In this document: positions 1 through 8,510 of the stretch, in pieces
Layout: every line of letters begins with the position of its first letter
Numbering within the stretch: position 1 is the first letter of the stretch
NCBI GenBank assembly: GCA_964501265.1
Contig: CAZCSK010000006.1
Span: forward strand, 1 to 64,000
Length of the DNA: 64,000 bases
From: CAZCSK01 sp964501265
GTDB taxonomy: Bacteria > Actinomycetota > CADDZG01 > JAHWKV01
Direction of reading: 5' to 3'
Made by a program: the position numbers and the translations under genes
Notes under the pieces: generated by a model
Told to the model about the DNA's origin: nothing
The model's input: only the letters and a program-made list of their open reading frames with translations
The model's database searches: none

Positions 1-365
1 GTCAGGATTCTGGGACGCCGCGGCGGGGTGAATTCGAAGTCCGGTCCGACGTAGACGGCCCCCTTCCATAGGGCCACGCTCGCCATTCGATGACGCGCGA
101 CGTAGCCAAGCACCGGTTCATCGGAAAGATCCATGACGCGTGCGCAGGAGGTCTCGTCGAGGGCATTTGCCAAATCGACCTCGGGGTCGGAGGCGACTCT
201 GACTTCAATTCCCAGATCCAACTCCACCTGTCCCAGCTTCTCCCCGCCCCCAACGAGCAAGGCAAGGACGGGTCTTTCACCGCGCAATCTCAGTTCCTCG
301 ATCGCTCGGCGAAGTACGGGAGGGTAATGCTCGCCGTCCACAAGGACGATGCTTCGGATTCCCAT
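1..365 (-). CDS. Cyclic 2,3-diphosphoglycerate synthetase-like protein (N-terminal part only)
   Basis: An open frame begins at ATG 365-363 and runs off the left edge after about 121 codons. The N-terminus reads MGIRSIVLVDGEHYPPVLRR, followed by LALLVGGGEKLG. This matches the start of the archaeal/bacterial cyclic 2,3-diphosphoglycerate synthetase family (DGEHYPPV then GGxEK), which cyclises 2,3-bisphosphoglycerate with ATP. The start codon directly abuts the thrB stop codon (366-368), so translation is probably coupled to the threonine operon. The function of bacterial members is not well established, and the C-terminal nucleotide-binding part cannot be inspected here. The family call is fairly secure; the reaction is inferred. 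Confidence 0.62.
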   Translation of the reverse strand, partial: MGIRSIVLVDGEHYPPVLRRAIEELRLRGERPVLALLVGGGEKLGQVELDLGIEVRVASDPEVDLANALDETSCARVMDLSDEPVLGYVARHRMASVALWKGAVYVGPDFEFTPPRRPRIL

Positions 366-1229
366 CTACCTGACTTGCGCGCCGCTCAGATCCCATCCGG
401 GGGTCAGAACCTTCCAACCGGACGGCGCTAATTTCGCCGCGAGCGCGGCGGATTCGTCAAGGCTTCGCGCGTCAACGATGCTGATCAGTGACGGTCCCGC
501 TCCAGAGAGTGCCGTCGGTAGTCCCTGGGCGCGGAGAGCCTGGTGCAACTCCAATGTCTCGGGCATCAGCGGCAGCCGATAGGGCTCGTGAACTCGATCC
601 TCCATCGCCATCATCAGACCCTGGACGGGACCGCGGTCCGTGAGAATAGCAACGAGTGCCGCGGTAGATGCGGCGTTCGCCACCGCGTCTTCCCGGGGCA
701 CATCAACGGGAAGAACGCGTCGCGCGGCCTCGGTCCTGAATTTCTCACGGGCTACGAAAATAATCGGGGCAAGATTCGAAGAGGGCTCGAAACGCATCCA
801 GCCGTCATGGGAGTTCAGCACGAGGCCACCAAAAAGAGCCGGAAGGACGTTATCGCCGTGTCCCTCTATACGGATTGCAATGCCAGCTAGATCTTGATCC
901 GATAAATCCAAGTCGCCAGCCATGCGCGCCGCAACAAGTCCGGCGACTATTGCAGAGGCGCTCGCGCCCATACCTCGAGCCGACGGATAGTAGTCAAGGG
1001 TTTCGATACGGACTGCTGGGGCCTCGATGTGCGCGGCCGCGTACGCGGCTACAAATGCGCGGTAAATGTAATTCTCGGGAACCTGGCGCAGCCGACCTTT
1101 ACCGGCGATTTCAGTCTTCTTGGATTCGGTAAACCGAAGCCTCAAGTGCGCACCAACCGCGACTCCCAGGCAGTCGAACCCAGGGCCCAGGTTGGCGACT
1201 GTTGCGGGGACTTTGACTTCAATGTCCAT
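366..1229 (-). CDS. thrB: Homoserine kinase
   Basis: This 287-residue GHMP-family kinase phosphorylates L-homoserine to O-phosphohomoserine, the substrate of threonine synthase. The N-terminal motif PATVANLGPGFDCLG and the ATP-binding glycine-rich loop PSARGMGASASAIVAG (about residues 81-96) are typical, as is the C-terminal GAGPSLISI motif. Length is normal for the family. It is the last threonine gene of hom-thrC-thrB. It is separated from thrC by 112 bases that hold a palindromic sequence, so it may also have its own promoter. No strong ribosome-binding site is seen before the ATG at 1229. Confidence 0.95.
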   Translation of the reverse strand: MDIEVKVPATVANLGPGFDCLGVAVGAHLRLRFTESKKTEIAGKGRLRQVPENYIYRAFVAAYAAAHIEAPAVRIETLDYYPSARGMGASASAIVAGLVAARMAGDLDLSDQDLAGIAIRIEGHGDNVLPALFGGLVLNSHDGWMRFEPSSNLAPIIFVAREKFRTEAARRVLPVDVPREDAVANAASTAALVAILTDRGPVQGLMMAMEDRVHEPYRLPLMPETLELHQALRAQGLPTALSGAGPSLISIVDARSLDESAALAAKLAPSGWKVLTPGWDLSGAQVR

Positions 1230-1255
1230 GTTGAGTTCGATTCATGTCTTTACCC

Positions 1256-1322
1256 TCTCGCGGTTTCATGCTCGAATTGCGCGACCCCGTCCTCCGGGCC
1301 CTGTCGCGCCTTGGGGTCGCGG
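1256..1322. repeat. Diverged palindromic repeat between thrC and thrB
   Basis: The 19 bases at 1256-1274 (tctcgcggtttcatgctcg) occur identically at 18658-18676, beside the strong palindrome there. Just inside lies an inverted repeat gcgacccc (1281-1288) / ggggtcgc (1313-1320). The arrangement resembles the elements at 18.7 and 61.7 kb but the arms have diverged. It lies wholly in the thrC-thrB gap. Confidence 0.5.
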
Positions 1323-1341
1323 TTCCCGCGTTTCACGCCCG

Positions 1342-2391
1342 TCAAAAACCTAGCGCTCGCGCGACAGCGTCTATGTCGGATTCTATTGTTACCGGTTTGG
1401 GGGCTCCCGCGATCGCCCAACTTGGGTCTTTCAGGCCGTGGCCCGTCAAAACGCATACCGCGGTCTTGCCTTTTTCCAGGCGTCCTTGCCTGGCCAGATC
1501 GAGCAGACCTGCAACCGAGGCCGCCGATGCTAGCTCCGCAAAGAGTCCCTCGCGCGCTACTACCCGGTACGCCTCCAGAATCGCCTTGTCGCTCACCGCG
1601 CAAATCTCGCCTCCGGATTCAGCGGCCGCTTGCTTTGCGCCCTGCCAGGAGGCAGGATTGCCGATCCGGATCGCGGTCGCAATAGTCTTGGGCTGATCGA
1701 TTGGATGCCCCTTAACGATGGGCGCCGCCCCTAGGGCCTGAAATCCGTACATGATGGGCACCGAGTCGATCACGTCGTCGTCCAAATACTCCTCGTATCC
1801 CTTCCAGTAGGCGGTTATGTTGCCTGCATTGCCCACCGGAATCAAGTGATAGTCGGGAGCGCGTCCCAGGGCATCGCAAATCTCGAATGCCCCAGTCTTT
1901 TGCCCCTCGATCCGGTAAGGGTTAATCGAGTTGACTCCAACCACCGGATACGGCCCTTCCAGTTTACGAGTTATCTCCAGCGCTCGATCGAAATTGTCGT
2001 CGATCTCCACCACTCGGGCACCGTGCACGAGGGCCTGAGCCAGCTTGCCCATCGCGACATTGCCTTTGGGAATCAACACCGCACACGTAATGCCCGCTCG
2101 TGCGGCATATGCCGCAGCGGACGCAGATGTGTTACCCGTCGACGCGCATACAACGGCCTTGGCGCCCGACTCAACCGCCTTGGAGATCGCGACCGAAATC
2201 CCTCGGTCCTTAAAGGACCCGGTTGGATTGGCACCCTCGTATTTGAGATAGACCTCTACGCCTGTGGCCTTGGAGAGTGTCCCCGAATGGAGCAGAGGCG
2301 TGTCGCCTTCGCCCAGAGTGATTACAGGAGTCTGGTCTGTTACTGGAAGGCGGGAGCGATATTCCTCAATGATTCCCCGCCATCCAGACAC
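1342..2391 (-). CDS. thrC: Threonine synthase
   Basis: This 349-residue PLP enzyme converts O-phosphohomoserine to threonine. The PLP-lysine motif GSFKDRG lies near residue 60, followed by the phosphate-binding ASTGNTSASAAAYAARAG and a later PVGNAGN segment. It is the short class typical of actinobacteria. The start is GTG at 2391, sharing one base with the hom stop codon (TAGTG), which implies translational coupling. It ends 112 bases before thrB. Confidence 0.95.
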   Translation of the reverse strand: MSGWRGIIEEYRSRLPVTDQTPVITLGEGDTPLLHSGTLSKATGVEVYLKYEGANPTGSFKDRGISVAISKAVESGAKAVVCASTGNTSASAAAYAARAGITCAVLIPKGNVAMGKLAQALVHGARVVEIDDNFDRALEITRKLEGPYPVVGVNSINPYRIEGQKTGAFEICDALGRAPDYHLIPVGNAGNITAYWKGYEEYLDDDVIDSVPIMYGFQALGAAPIVKGHPIDQPKTIATAIRIGNPASWQGAKQAAAESGGEICAVSDKAILEAYRVVAREGLFAELASAASVAGLLDLARQGRLEKGKTAVCVLTGHGLKDPSWAIAGAPKPVTIESDIDAVARALGF

Positions 2392-3680
2392 TATTCTTCG
2401 TCCTGAACGCGCATCGCAGAAGCAACCTCCCGAACGACGTCTAGCCCTTTTAAATTTGATAGCAGCGACTGAAAGTTTCGCTCGGCCGACATGTGAGTCA
2501 CGGTCACGAGCCGGGCCTCTTCACCAAGCCCCTCCTGCCAAACGCTCTTGATGCTGACATCGTTGTCTGCAAATACTTGTGCAACCTTCGCCAATACTCC
2601 GGGGCGATCGGCAACTTCCAGAAGGATGTAGTACTGACTTTCGGTCTCATCCATGGACCGGATACGAGCGTCGGAGTGATAGCACGTGCAGCCGGTTCCC
2701 CTTCCTCCCTTGATGATGTTGCGGGCGATGTCTACGATGTCGCCGATCACGGAGGTCGCAGTAGGCGGACCACCAGCGCCGCGTCCCAAAAACATCAGTT
2801 CCCCGACTTGCTCCCCCTCCACGAAAACTGCATTGAGATTGTCTCTGACCGAAGCAAGTGGGTGTGCAATGGGAATCATTGCGGGATGAACTCGGACCGC
2901 GATCTCGTCATCTACTCTCTCGGCGATGGCCAGCAACTTCACCGCGTATCCGAGGCTGCGCCCAAAAACTATGTCTTTGGCGGAAACCTGGGTAATGCCC
3001 TCCCGGTAGACGTCTCCTGCGACGACTCTGGCATTAAAGGCGATACTCGCAAGGATCGACAGTTTAGCGGCGGCGTCGAATCCTTCAATGTCTGCCGTCG
3101 GATCGAGTTCGGTGTAACCGAGTCGCTCGGCCTCAGCCAAGGCCTCTCCAAACTCGATCCCGTCGTCGCTCATCTTTGTGAGGATAAAGTTTGTCGTCCC
3201 GTTGACTATGCCCATGACACGCCGCACGCGGTCGCCGGTCAAAGATTCCTTCAACGGCCGAATGATCGGGATGCCGCCAGCGACGGAAGCTTCGAAGAAG
3301 AAGTCGACTCGCGCCGCTTCTGCAGCTTCGAAAAGATCACGCCCGAGCGTAGCTATCAACTCCTTGTTTGCGCTCACGACATGCTTGCCTGACTGCATCG
3401 CATCGATCATCAACGTTCGAGCAGGCTCGATGCCCCCCATTACCTCAACGAGGATCTGGACCGACGAGTCGTTGGTCACTTCGGTTGGGTCGGAGGTGAA
3501 AGTCTCCTTCGACAAGGGCACGTCGCGAGTCTTGCCGAGATTTCTGACAGCCACTTTACGTATCTCAAGGCGGGCACCCGCTCGCTCTGCGATCTCATCG
3601 GAGTGCGCGTCGAGAATCCGGGCGACGGCCGAACCAACGATGCCACACCCAAGCATGCCTATCTGGATTACTTCCGCCAT
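2391..3680 (-). CDS. hom: Homoserine dehydrogenase with ACT domain
   Basis: This 429-residue enzyme reduces aspartate semialdehyde to homoserine. It shows an N-terminal Rossmann motif (GMLGCGIVGSAVARIL), the catalytic-domain segment SVAGGIPIIRPLKESLTGD with GIVNGTTNFIL, and a C-terminal ACT domain starting near YYILLEVADRPGVLAKVAQV (about residues 347-425). The ACT domain normally gives threonine feedback inhibition. It is the first gene of hom-thrC-thrB. In many actinobacteria hom follows lysA, but here lysA is 36 kb away. Confidence 0.96.
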   Translation of the reverse strand: MAEVIQIGMLGCGIVGSAVARILDAHSDEIAERAGARLEIRKVAVRNLGKTRDVPLSKETFTSDPTEVTNDSSVQILVEVMGGIEPARTLMIDAMQSGKHVVSANKELIATLGRDLFEAAEAARVDFFFEASVAGGIPIIRPLKESLTGDRVRRVMGIVNGTTNFILTKMSDDGIEFGEALAEAERLGYTELDPTADIEGFDAAAKLSILASIAFNARVVAGDVYREGITQVSAKDIVFGRSLGYAVKLLAIAERVDDEIAVRVHPAMIPIAHPLASVRDNLNAVFVEGEQVGELMFLGRGAGGPPTATSVIGDIVDIARNIIKGGRGTGCTCYHSDARIRSMDETESQYYILLEVADRPGVLAKVAQVFADNDVSIKSVWQEGLGEEARLVTVTHMSAERNFQSLLSNLKGLDVVREVASAMRVQDEE

Positions 3681-3702
3681 CTAGTCGTCCTCCTGGAGTT
3701 GA

Positions 3703-3945
3703 CTAAGCGGGTTTGCGAACAAGCATCTGCCTGACCGCTTCCCGGGCGAGAGCCACGGCGGCTGCCGTTAGGCCGATCCAGAGGAGGTTGGTCGCCGCAG
3801 ACGATCCGCCCTGATCACCCGGTACGTCTCGCCCGAGGCCCTTAGTCCAGACCTGCTCGACCGCCATCAATGCCAACTTGGCCGCGAGGGCCCCGAGTGC
3901 AATCGCGGCAATCTTTCGGGCGAACCCGTCGTTTTGTGAAGACAT
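3703..3945 (-). CDS. Small membrane protein, DUF4235 type
   Basis: This 80-residue protein has two hydrophobic segments (about residues 10-28 and 50-70) separated by a polar stretch with VEQVWTKG. That is the layout of the actinobacterial DUF4235 family, small proteins of unknown function, probably in the cytoplasmic membrane. It lies 22 bases upstream of hom on the same strand and may be cotranscribed with it. It is transcribed away from glgC across a 146-base gap containing a strong inverted repeat. Confidence 0.75.
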   Translation of the reverse strand: MSSQNDGFARKIAAIALGALAAKLALMAVEQVWTKGLGRDVPGDQGGSSAATNLLWIGLTAAAVALAREAVRQMLVRKPA

Positions 3946-3982
3946 TGAAGGTCAATATTAGACGAATCGGTACTCAGGGGGG

Positions 3983-4047
3983 TTCGGGGGGGTAGCAGCA
4001 CCCTGACGTACGGAGCAGCGCGCGCCAGAAGCTGCGAACCCCCCGAA
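3983..4047. repeat. Inverted repeat in the DUF4235-glgC divergent gap
   Basis: The left arm TTCGGGGGGGTAGCAGC (3983-3999) pairs with the right arm GCTGCGAACCCCCCGAA (4031-4047), with 31 bases between and one internal mismatch patch. The preceding actcagggggg also occurs next to the palindrome at 18719. It sits between divergent genes, so it is not a conventional terminator. It may be a member of the dispersed palindromic repeat family or a regulatory site. Confidence 0.5.
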
Positions 4048-4091
4048 GTCAGTGGGAGTAACCTATTCTCCCGCTACCCACGAGGAGGAAC

Positions 4092-5333
4092 GTGCCGCCA
4101 CCACTTGATGTGTTCGTCATCGTCCTGGCCGGAGGAGAAGGCAGGCGCCTTGCCCCCCTGACCACCGACCGCGCCAAACCGGCGGTCCCGTTTGCGGGGA
4201 GCTACAGGTTGATCGATGTGGTCTTGTCTAACCTCGTCAACGGCGGCTGCAGGCGGATCGCGGTCCTAACTCAATACAAGAGCCACAGCCTCGACCGCCA
4301 TATTGCTCAGACCTGGCGGCTCTCCCCCTTGCTCGGCAACTACGTGGCGCCGGTACCAGCTCAGATGCGCCGAGGGCCGCGTTGGTTCGCTGGGTCGGCC
4401 GACGCTATCTATCAGAACATCGAACTGATCCGCGACGAGGGCCCCGACCACATTCTGGTCTTTGGGTCGGATCACCTTTATCGGATGGATCCCCGGCAGA
4501 TGCTCGAGCATCACATAGCCTGCAGCGCTGGAGTGACTGTGGCCGCCGTACGTGTCCCGATCCAATCGGCAAACGAGTTTGGCGTGATTGACGTGACTGA
4601 TGGATCGCTCATTCGCTCCTTCGAGGAGAAGCCGGCAAATCCCGCGCCGATTCCAGGTGCCCCGGATGAGGTGTTCGCCTCGATGGGTAACTACATCTTC
4701 TCGACAGAAGTTCTCATCGATGCTGTCACCGCAGACGCTGAGGACCCTGACAGCCGTCACGACATGGGCGCAAGCATCGTTCCGATGCTGGTCGACGCGG
4801 GCAAGGCTCATGTTTATGACTTCGATGGAAACGCAGTCCCGGGAGAGACCGAGCGCGAACACGGCTACTGGCGCGACATCGGTACTCTCGACGCTTACTA
4901 CGATGCGCACATGGACCTCGTGTCGGTCCATCCCCTCTTCAATCTCTACAACTTCGACTGGCCAATCTACTCCTGGCACGATCCGGCGCCTCCTGCAAAA
5001 TTCGTCTTCGATGACGAGGGCCGCCGCGGACAAGCTCTCGATTCAATGGTGAGCGCAGGGGTGATCGTTTCGGGGGCGACGGTCCGAAAGTCGATATTGG
5101 GGCCTGGTGTGCGCCTCGATGCCAACGCCCTGGTCGAAGAGACCGTGCTGATGAGTGACGTGAGAGTTGGGGCCGGAGCAGTCATACGTCGCGCGATCAT
5201 CGACAAGCACGTTACGGTTCCTGCGGGGGCCTCGATCGGAGTCGACCCTGAATGGGACGCCCAACACTTCGCCGTGTCTGAGGGCGGCGTAGTCGTGATC
5301 GGCAAGCGGCAAAGCATTCCCACTCAGGGATGA
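4092..5333 (+). CDS. glgC: Glucose-1-phosphate adenylyltransferase
   Basis: This 413-residue enzyme makes ADP-glucose from glucose-1-phosphate and ATP, the committed step of bacterial glycogen synthesis. The nucleotidyltransferase motif VLAGGEGRRLAPLTTDRAKPAVPFAG is near the N-terminus. Further family signatures are YRLIDVVLSNLVNGG, FGSDHLYRMD (catalytic Asp) and FEEKPANP. The C-terminus is a left-handed beta-helix region. The GTG start at 4092 follows a good GAGGAGG site at 4082-4088. The stop overlaps the glgM start by four bases, so the pair is translated together. Confidence 0.96.
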   Translation: MPPPLDVFVIVLAGGEGRRLAPLTTDRAKPAVPFAGSYRLIDVVLSNLVNGGCRRIAVLTQYKSHSLDRHIAQTWRLSPLLGNYVAPVPAQMRRGPRWFAGSADAIYQNIELIRDEGPDHILVFGSDHLYRMDPRQMLEHHIACSAGVTVAAVRVPIQSANEFGVIDVTDGSLIRSFEEKPANPAPIPGAPDEVFASMGNYIFSTEVLIDAVTADAEDPDSRHDMGASIVPMLVDAGKAHVYDFDGNAVPGETEREHGYWRDIGTLDAYYDAHMDLVSVHPLFNLYNFDWPIYSWHDPAPPAKFVFDDEGRRGQALDSMVSAGVIVSGATVRKSILGPGVRLDANALVEETVLMSDVRVGAGAVIRRAIIDKHVTVPAGASIGVDPEWDAQHFAVSEGGVVVIGKRQSIPTQG

Positions 5334-6544
5334 AAGTCGCGCTTCTAACGCGGGAGTATCCCCCGGAGGTTTACGGAGGTGCCGGAGTGCACGTCGAATA
5401 TCTGGTGCCCGAACTCGCGCGTCAGGTCGAGATCGGAGTGCACTGCTTCGGGGCGCCAAGACACTCGCCCTACGTCACGGCCGCGTACGGCCCCCCGGAG
5501 ACGCGACACCCCCATACCCCGATACCCGCCGACCACGAGCCATACGCCTCCGCCCTTGAGGCGTTGTCCGTGAACCTGGCCATGGCACACGGCGTAAAGG
5601 GTGCCGACATCGTCCACTCGCATACGTGGTACTCGAACTTCGGCGGGCATCTTGCCAAGACCATCCACGACATACCGCACGTGGTGACGTCTCATAGCCT
5701 GGAACCGCTGCGGCCATGGAAGAAAGAGCAGTTGGGGGGCGGCTATGCCCTCAGCCAATTCTGCGAGCGCACAGCACTCGAGTCCGCCGACGCCGTCATA
5801 GCTGTATCCCAAGGAATGCGCCAAGACCTGCTCGGGTGTTATCCCGCGGTAGACCCAACATTGGTCCACGTCATCTATAACGGGATCGACGTAGATGAGT
5901 ACTCTCCGACCGCCTCCTTCGACGCCTTGGAGCGCCTCGGCGTCGATCCGAGCAGACCCTTTGTTGTTTTCATCGGAAGGATCACACGCCAGAAGGGGAT
6001 TACATATTTACTCGAAGCGGCGGCGGCTATCGACGCGGGCACCCAGATAGTTTTCGCCGCCGGCGCTGCCGACACGGTTTCTTTCGCACAGGAAGTTCAG
6101 CAGCTGGTCCGCGAAGTAAGCGAGAAACGCAAGGGAATCATCTGGATCGAAAAGACACTACCTCGGACCGAGATAGTGCAGCTACTTTCTCATGCGACGG
6201 TATTCGTATGCCCGTCGATCTACGAACCGTTCGGGCTGGTAAACATCGAAGCGATGGCCTGCGGATTACCTGTAGTCGCGACCGCAACCGGTGGGATTCC
6301 AGAGATCGTTCTCGACGGCGAAACCGGGCTACTCGTTGGTTTTGATCGGAGCGACGATCAATTCGGCTCTCCCCGCGACCCCGCGGCATTTGCCCGCGAC
6401 CTCGCCGCACGGGTGAACGAACTGATCGCTGATCCCGCCCGCGCGAAACGCCTGGGCGAAACCGGGCGCCGTCGAGTGGTCGATCACTTCAGTTGGCCCT
6501 CGATAGCGGACCAAACTGTAGCGTTGTACAGGAGTCTTGGATGA
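5330..6544 (+). CDS. glgM: ADP-glucose-dependent GT4 glycosyltransferase, GlgM-like (glycogen synthase/maltose-1-phosphate synthase)
   Basis: This 404-residue GT-B enzyme resembles the actinobacterial GlgA/GlgM group: VHSHTWYSNFGGHLA, VVTSHSLEPLRPWK, EQLGGGYALSQFCERTAL, then the C-terminal FVGRITRQKG-type site (FIGRITRQKG) and the EPFGLVNIEAMACG donor motif. In mycobacteria this enzyme forms maltose-1-phosphate from ADP-glucose and glucose-1-phosphate, feeding GlgE. With glgE and glgB nearby, that role fits better than linear glycogen synthase. The start ATG overlaps the glgC stop. Residues 55-66 are encoded by a sequence resembling half of the dispersed palindrome. Confidence 0.88.
   Translation: MKVALLTREYPPEVYGGAGVHVEYLVPELARQVEIGVHCFGAPRHSPYVTAAYGPPETRHPHTPIPADHEPYASALEALSVNLAMAHGVKGADIVHSHTWYSNFGGHLAKTIHDIPHVVTSHSLEPLRPWKKEQLGGGYALSQFCERTALESADAVIAVSQGMRQDLLGCYPAVDPTLVHVIYNGIDVDEYSPTASFDALERLGVDPSRPFVVFIGRITRQKGITYLLEAAAAIDAGTQIVFAAGAADTVSFAQEVQQLVREVSEKRKGIIWIEKTLPRTEIVQLLSHATVFVCPSIYEPFGLVNIEAMACGLPVVATATGGIPEIVLDGETGLLVGFDRSDDQFGSPRDPAAFARDLAARVNELIADPARAKRLGETGRRRVVDHFSWPSIADQTVALYRSLG
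5501..5527. repeat. In-frame half-copy of the dispersed palindrome inside glgM
   Basis: The stretch gcgacacccccataccccg closely matches the inner arm and flank of the palindromes at 18.7 and 61.7 kb (gcgacacccccacacccc in the reverse reading). It encodes TRHPHTPIPA, a proline/histidine-rich patch lying just before the conserved EPYASALEALS segment. The similarity is seen directly; insertion is an inference. Confidence 0.35.
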
Positions 6545-7002
6545 GTAGAGCACTGACTGTCGTCCTCGTGAGCGCGCTCTTTGTCGCTTGCGCTAAAGGA
6601 GCTACAGACGGAACCCCCGCCCATTGTCAACCAAAGGCAGTGCAGGAAGCAGTCGAAAGTTTCGTCAGTGCTTTCAATAGTGGTAAACAAGGGGCGCTGG
6701 ACGCAACTATTGCCCGGGAGCCGAAGTTTGAGTGGTACTCGGTATCGAGCCCCCAAGGGTCACAGCGAATGGATGACGAGAGCCGCGATCGAGCGACCCT
6801 TCTCGAGTACTTCAGTCAGCGACATGAGCTGCACGAAAGACTCTCCCCCACGTCGTTTAGTTCCAAGTACGAATCCCGCCGAAACATAGCAAACTTCGAA
6901 TTTCGGATTCGACGCGCTGCAGACGACGTGAAGGTAGAGGAGCGCAGAGGGAAAGGCGCGTACGACTGCGAGACGCGCTCGATCATGGTCTGGAGTATGT
7001 AG
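6541..7002 (+). CDS. Putative lipoprotein with NTF2/SnoaL-like fold
   Basis: This 153-residue protein starts at ATG 6541, overlapping the glgM stop (ATGA). Residues 1-20 form a short signal sequence ending in LFVAC, a plausible lipobox with Cys18, so it is probably a membrane lipoprotein. The mature part begins with QEAVESFVSAFNSGKQGALD, like the first helix of NTF2/SnoaL-type cone folds, and contains alternating strands later. The ligand or role is unknown. Its coupling to glgC-glgM suggests cotranscription, not necessarily glycogen function. It ends 9 bases before the GH57 gene, which converges on it. Confidence 0.6.
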   Translation: MSRALTVVLVSALFVACAKGATDGTPAHCQPKAVQEAVESFVSAFNSGKQGALDATIAREPKFEWYSVSSPQGSQRMDDESRDRATLLEYFSQRHELHERLSPTSFSSKYESRRNIANFEFRIRRAADDVKVEERRGKGAYDCETRSIMVWSM

Positions 7003-7011
7003 GGGAAGGAT

Positions 7012-8463
7012 CTAATGTGCCTGAGCGGGTAGTACTAGATCGCGCCAAACCTGGGCCCCGCCTCCCTTCTTCTTGTCGTTGCTCAGCGCGGGGTCCAGAA
7101 TTTCTAGAAACTCAGCTTCAGGGAAATTCTCGCCAGTCTCGCGCAGAAGGTCGATGGCCCGCGCTGCGTGACGCAGAATCAATAGACCTTCGAGACCCGC
7201 AAGGTCGTGAAAGAACCAGCCGCATGAGGTGTACATCATCATCGCGTGGCGCTGTGCCTCTAGCAGGGAGAAAGCAAGGGCAGCGTCGCCATGTATATGC
7301 ATTTCTGCAAACTCTTCGTGGGTCGCGGCCCCGAGCAATACGTCGACGTAGGCTTCGCGCGCAGCCCACGGGCCTGTGAAAACTTCCGCCCCTCTTCGCT
7401 CGAATATTTCAATCCCAGCGTCGCGGACAAAGTTGAGAGCGGCACGTAAAGGCGCCCGCCAGCGCTGATTGTCACCCGGCATGCCTCCGTCCGAGCAGCC
7501 GCAGTCCTCGGCCCACCGACCCACGCCGTGGATGCATGACCACGAACTCTCACGGATTCTCACTTCATGAGTTGGCGAGTTGTTCTGCAAGAAGCGCGAG
7601 GCATTAGTCACTTCGATTCCCCGCGCGGGAGCCTCATACGCCAGAGCGTGAGCAAGAGCACGGTCTGAGGAGCGGTGATGGTGGCCGAAAGTCTCGCCAT
7701 CGGTGGCCAGCGCGACGAGCCCTCCTCGAATGCTTCTTGCCTCGACTCCGTCGATCAGCGTCGCGCTGGCAGCCCCCTTCATGGCGAACGCGAGCGAGTG
7801 GCTTAACTCACCGTCGTAGAAAATCAAGTCAACGCCGCCCCGCGTCTCCCCCTGGGCTAGCCACCTGTACGGGATGGTCGTATCGATCGAGCCATCGGAC
7901 ACATCTTCCCAATCGCCACCTGCAAGCGGACGGGTGGTGATCGCCTGCGTGGGCGCCAGAATCGTAAAGCCAACTCCATCAGCTGCAAGAGCGGCCAGGA
8001 CATCGTCGTTTGCCGCAGTCTCGGGAAGCCACATTCCGATCGCGTCTCGGCCGAACCGATGAGCAAAGTCCGCGAGGCCCCACCGAATCTGAGTTCGAAG
8101 ATCGCGCCGGTTAGCAAGCGGAAGGATCACGTGACCGTAAGGCTGGGCGATCGCACCGCCACCCACCTTGTCCGCTTGGAGAATTCGCTGATAGATGTCG
8201 GGCTCGTGAGTCTGAAGCCAGGAAAAAAGAGTCGGACCGATGTCAAACGACATCCTCTCGAAGTTATTGACGATCTCTTCCACATTCCCTTGTTTGTCCA
8301 TGATTTCAGCGAACGCGTTCGGTCTGTAACACTCGGCGGCGATCCGAGCGTTCCAGTCGTGAAAAGGCGCCGCTGAAGCCTCCCTAGGAATTTCCCCTGT
8401 GCGCGGATCTTCTCTCGGAGGCTGATAGAAGTGGCCGTGGACCACAAGCGAAGTAGACTGCAC
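7012..8463 (-). CDS. Glycoside hydrolase family 57 protein, DUF3536 type (short form)
   Basis: This 483-residue protein begins SLVVHGHFYQPPREDP, the hallmark of the GH57/DUF3536 family of cytoplasmic alpha-glucan-acting enzymes. Further family motifs are CYRPN, ATDGETFGHHHR and SSWSCIHGVGRWAEDCGC. The C-terminal end looks shorter than in long DUF3536 proteins, so part of that domain may be missing. It starts with GTG at 8463. It is divergent from glgP across only 47 bases. The predicted role is amylase, branching or debranching activity on glycogen; the substrate is not known. Confidence 0.82.
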   Translation of the reverse strand: MQSTSLVVHGHFYQPPREDPRTGEIPREASAAPFHDWNARIAAECYRPNAFAEIMDKQGNVEEIVNNFERMSFDIGPTLFSWLQTHEPDIYQRILQADKVGGGAIAQPYGHVILPLANRRDLRTQIRWGLADFAHRFGRDAIGMWLPETAANDDVLAALAADGVGFTILAPTQAITTRPLAGGDWEDVSDGSIDTTIPYRWLAQGETRGGVDLIFYDGELSHSLAFAMKGAASATLIDGVEARSIRGGLVALATDGETFGHHHRSSDRALAHALAYEAPARGIEVTNASRFLQNNSPTHEVRIRESSWSCIHGVGRWAEDCGCSDGGMPGDNQRWRAPLRAALNFVRDAGIEIFERRGAEVFTGPWAAREAYVDVLLGAATHEEFAEMHIHGDAALAFSLLEAQRHAMMMYTSCGWFFHDLAGLEGLLILRHAARAIDLLRETGENFPEAEFLEILDPALSNDKKKGGGAQVWRDLVLPAQAH

Positions 8464-8510
8464 GGCGATATCTTCGCATCAAGTCTTGATCTCCATAAGG
8501 AAGGAAGAGT

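Noticed and set aside
4266..5033. 255-residue minus-strand open frame opposite glgC
   Set aside because: It is a shadow of a strongly conserved plus-strand gene, with no ribosome-binding site or recognisable domain.
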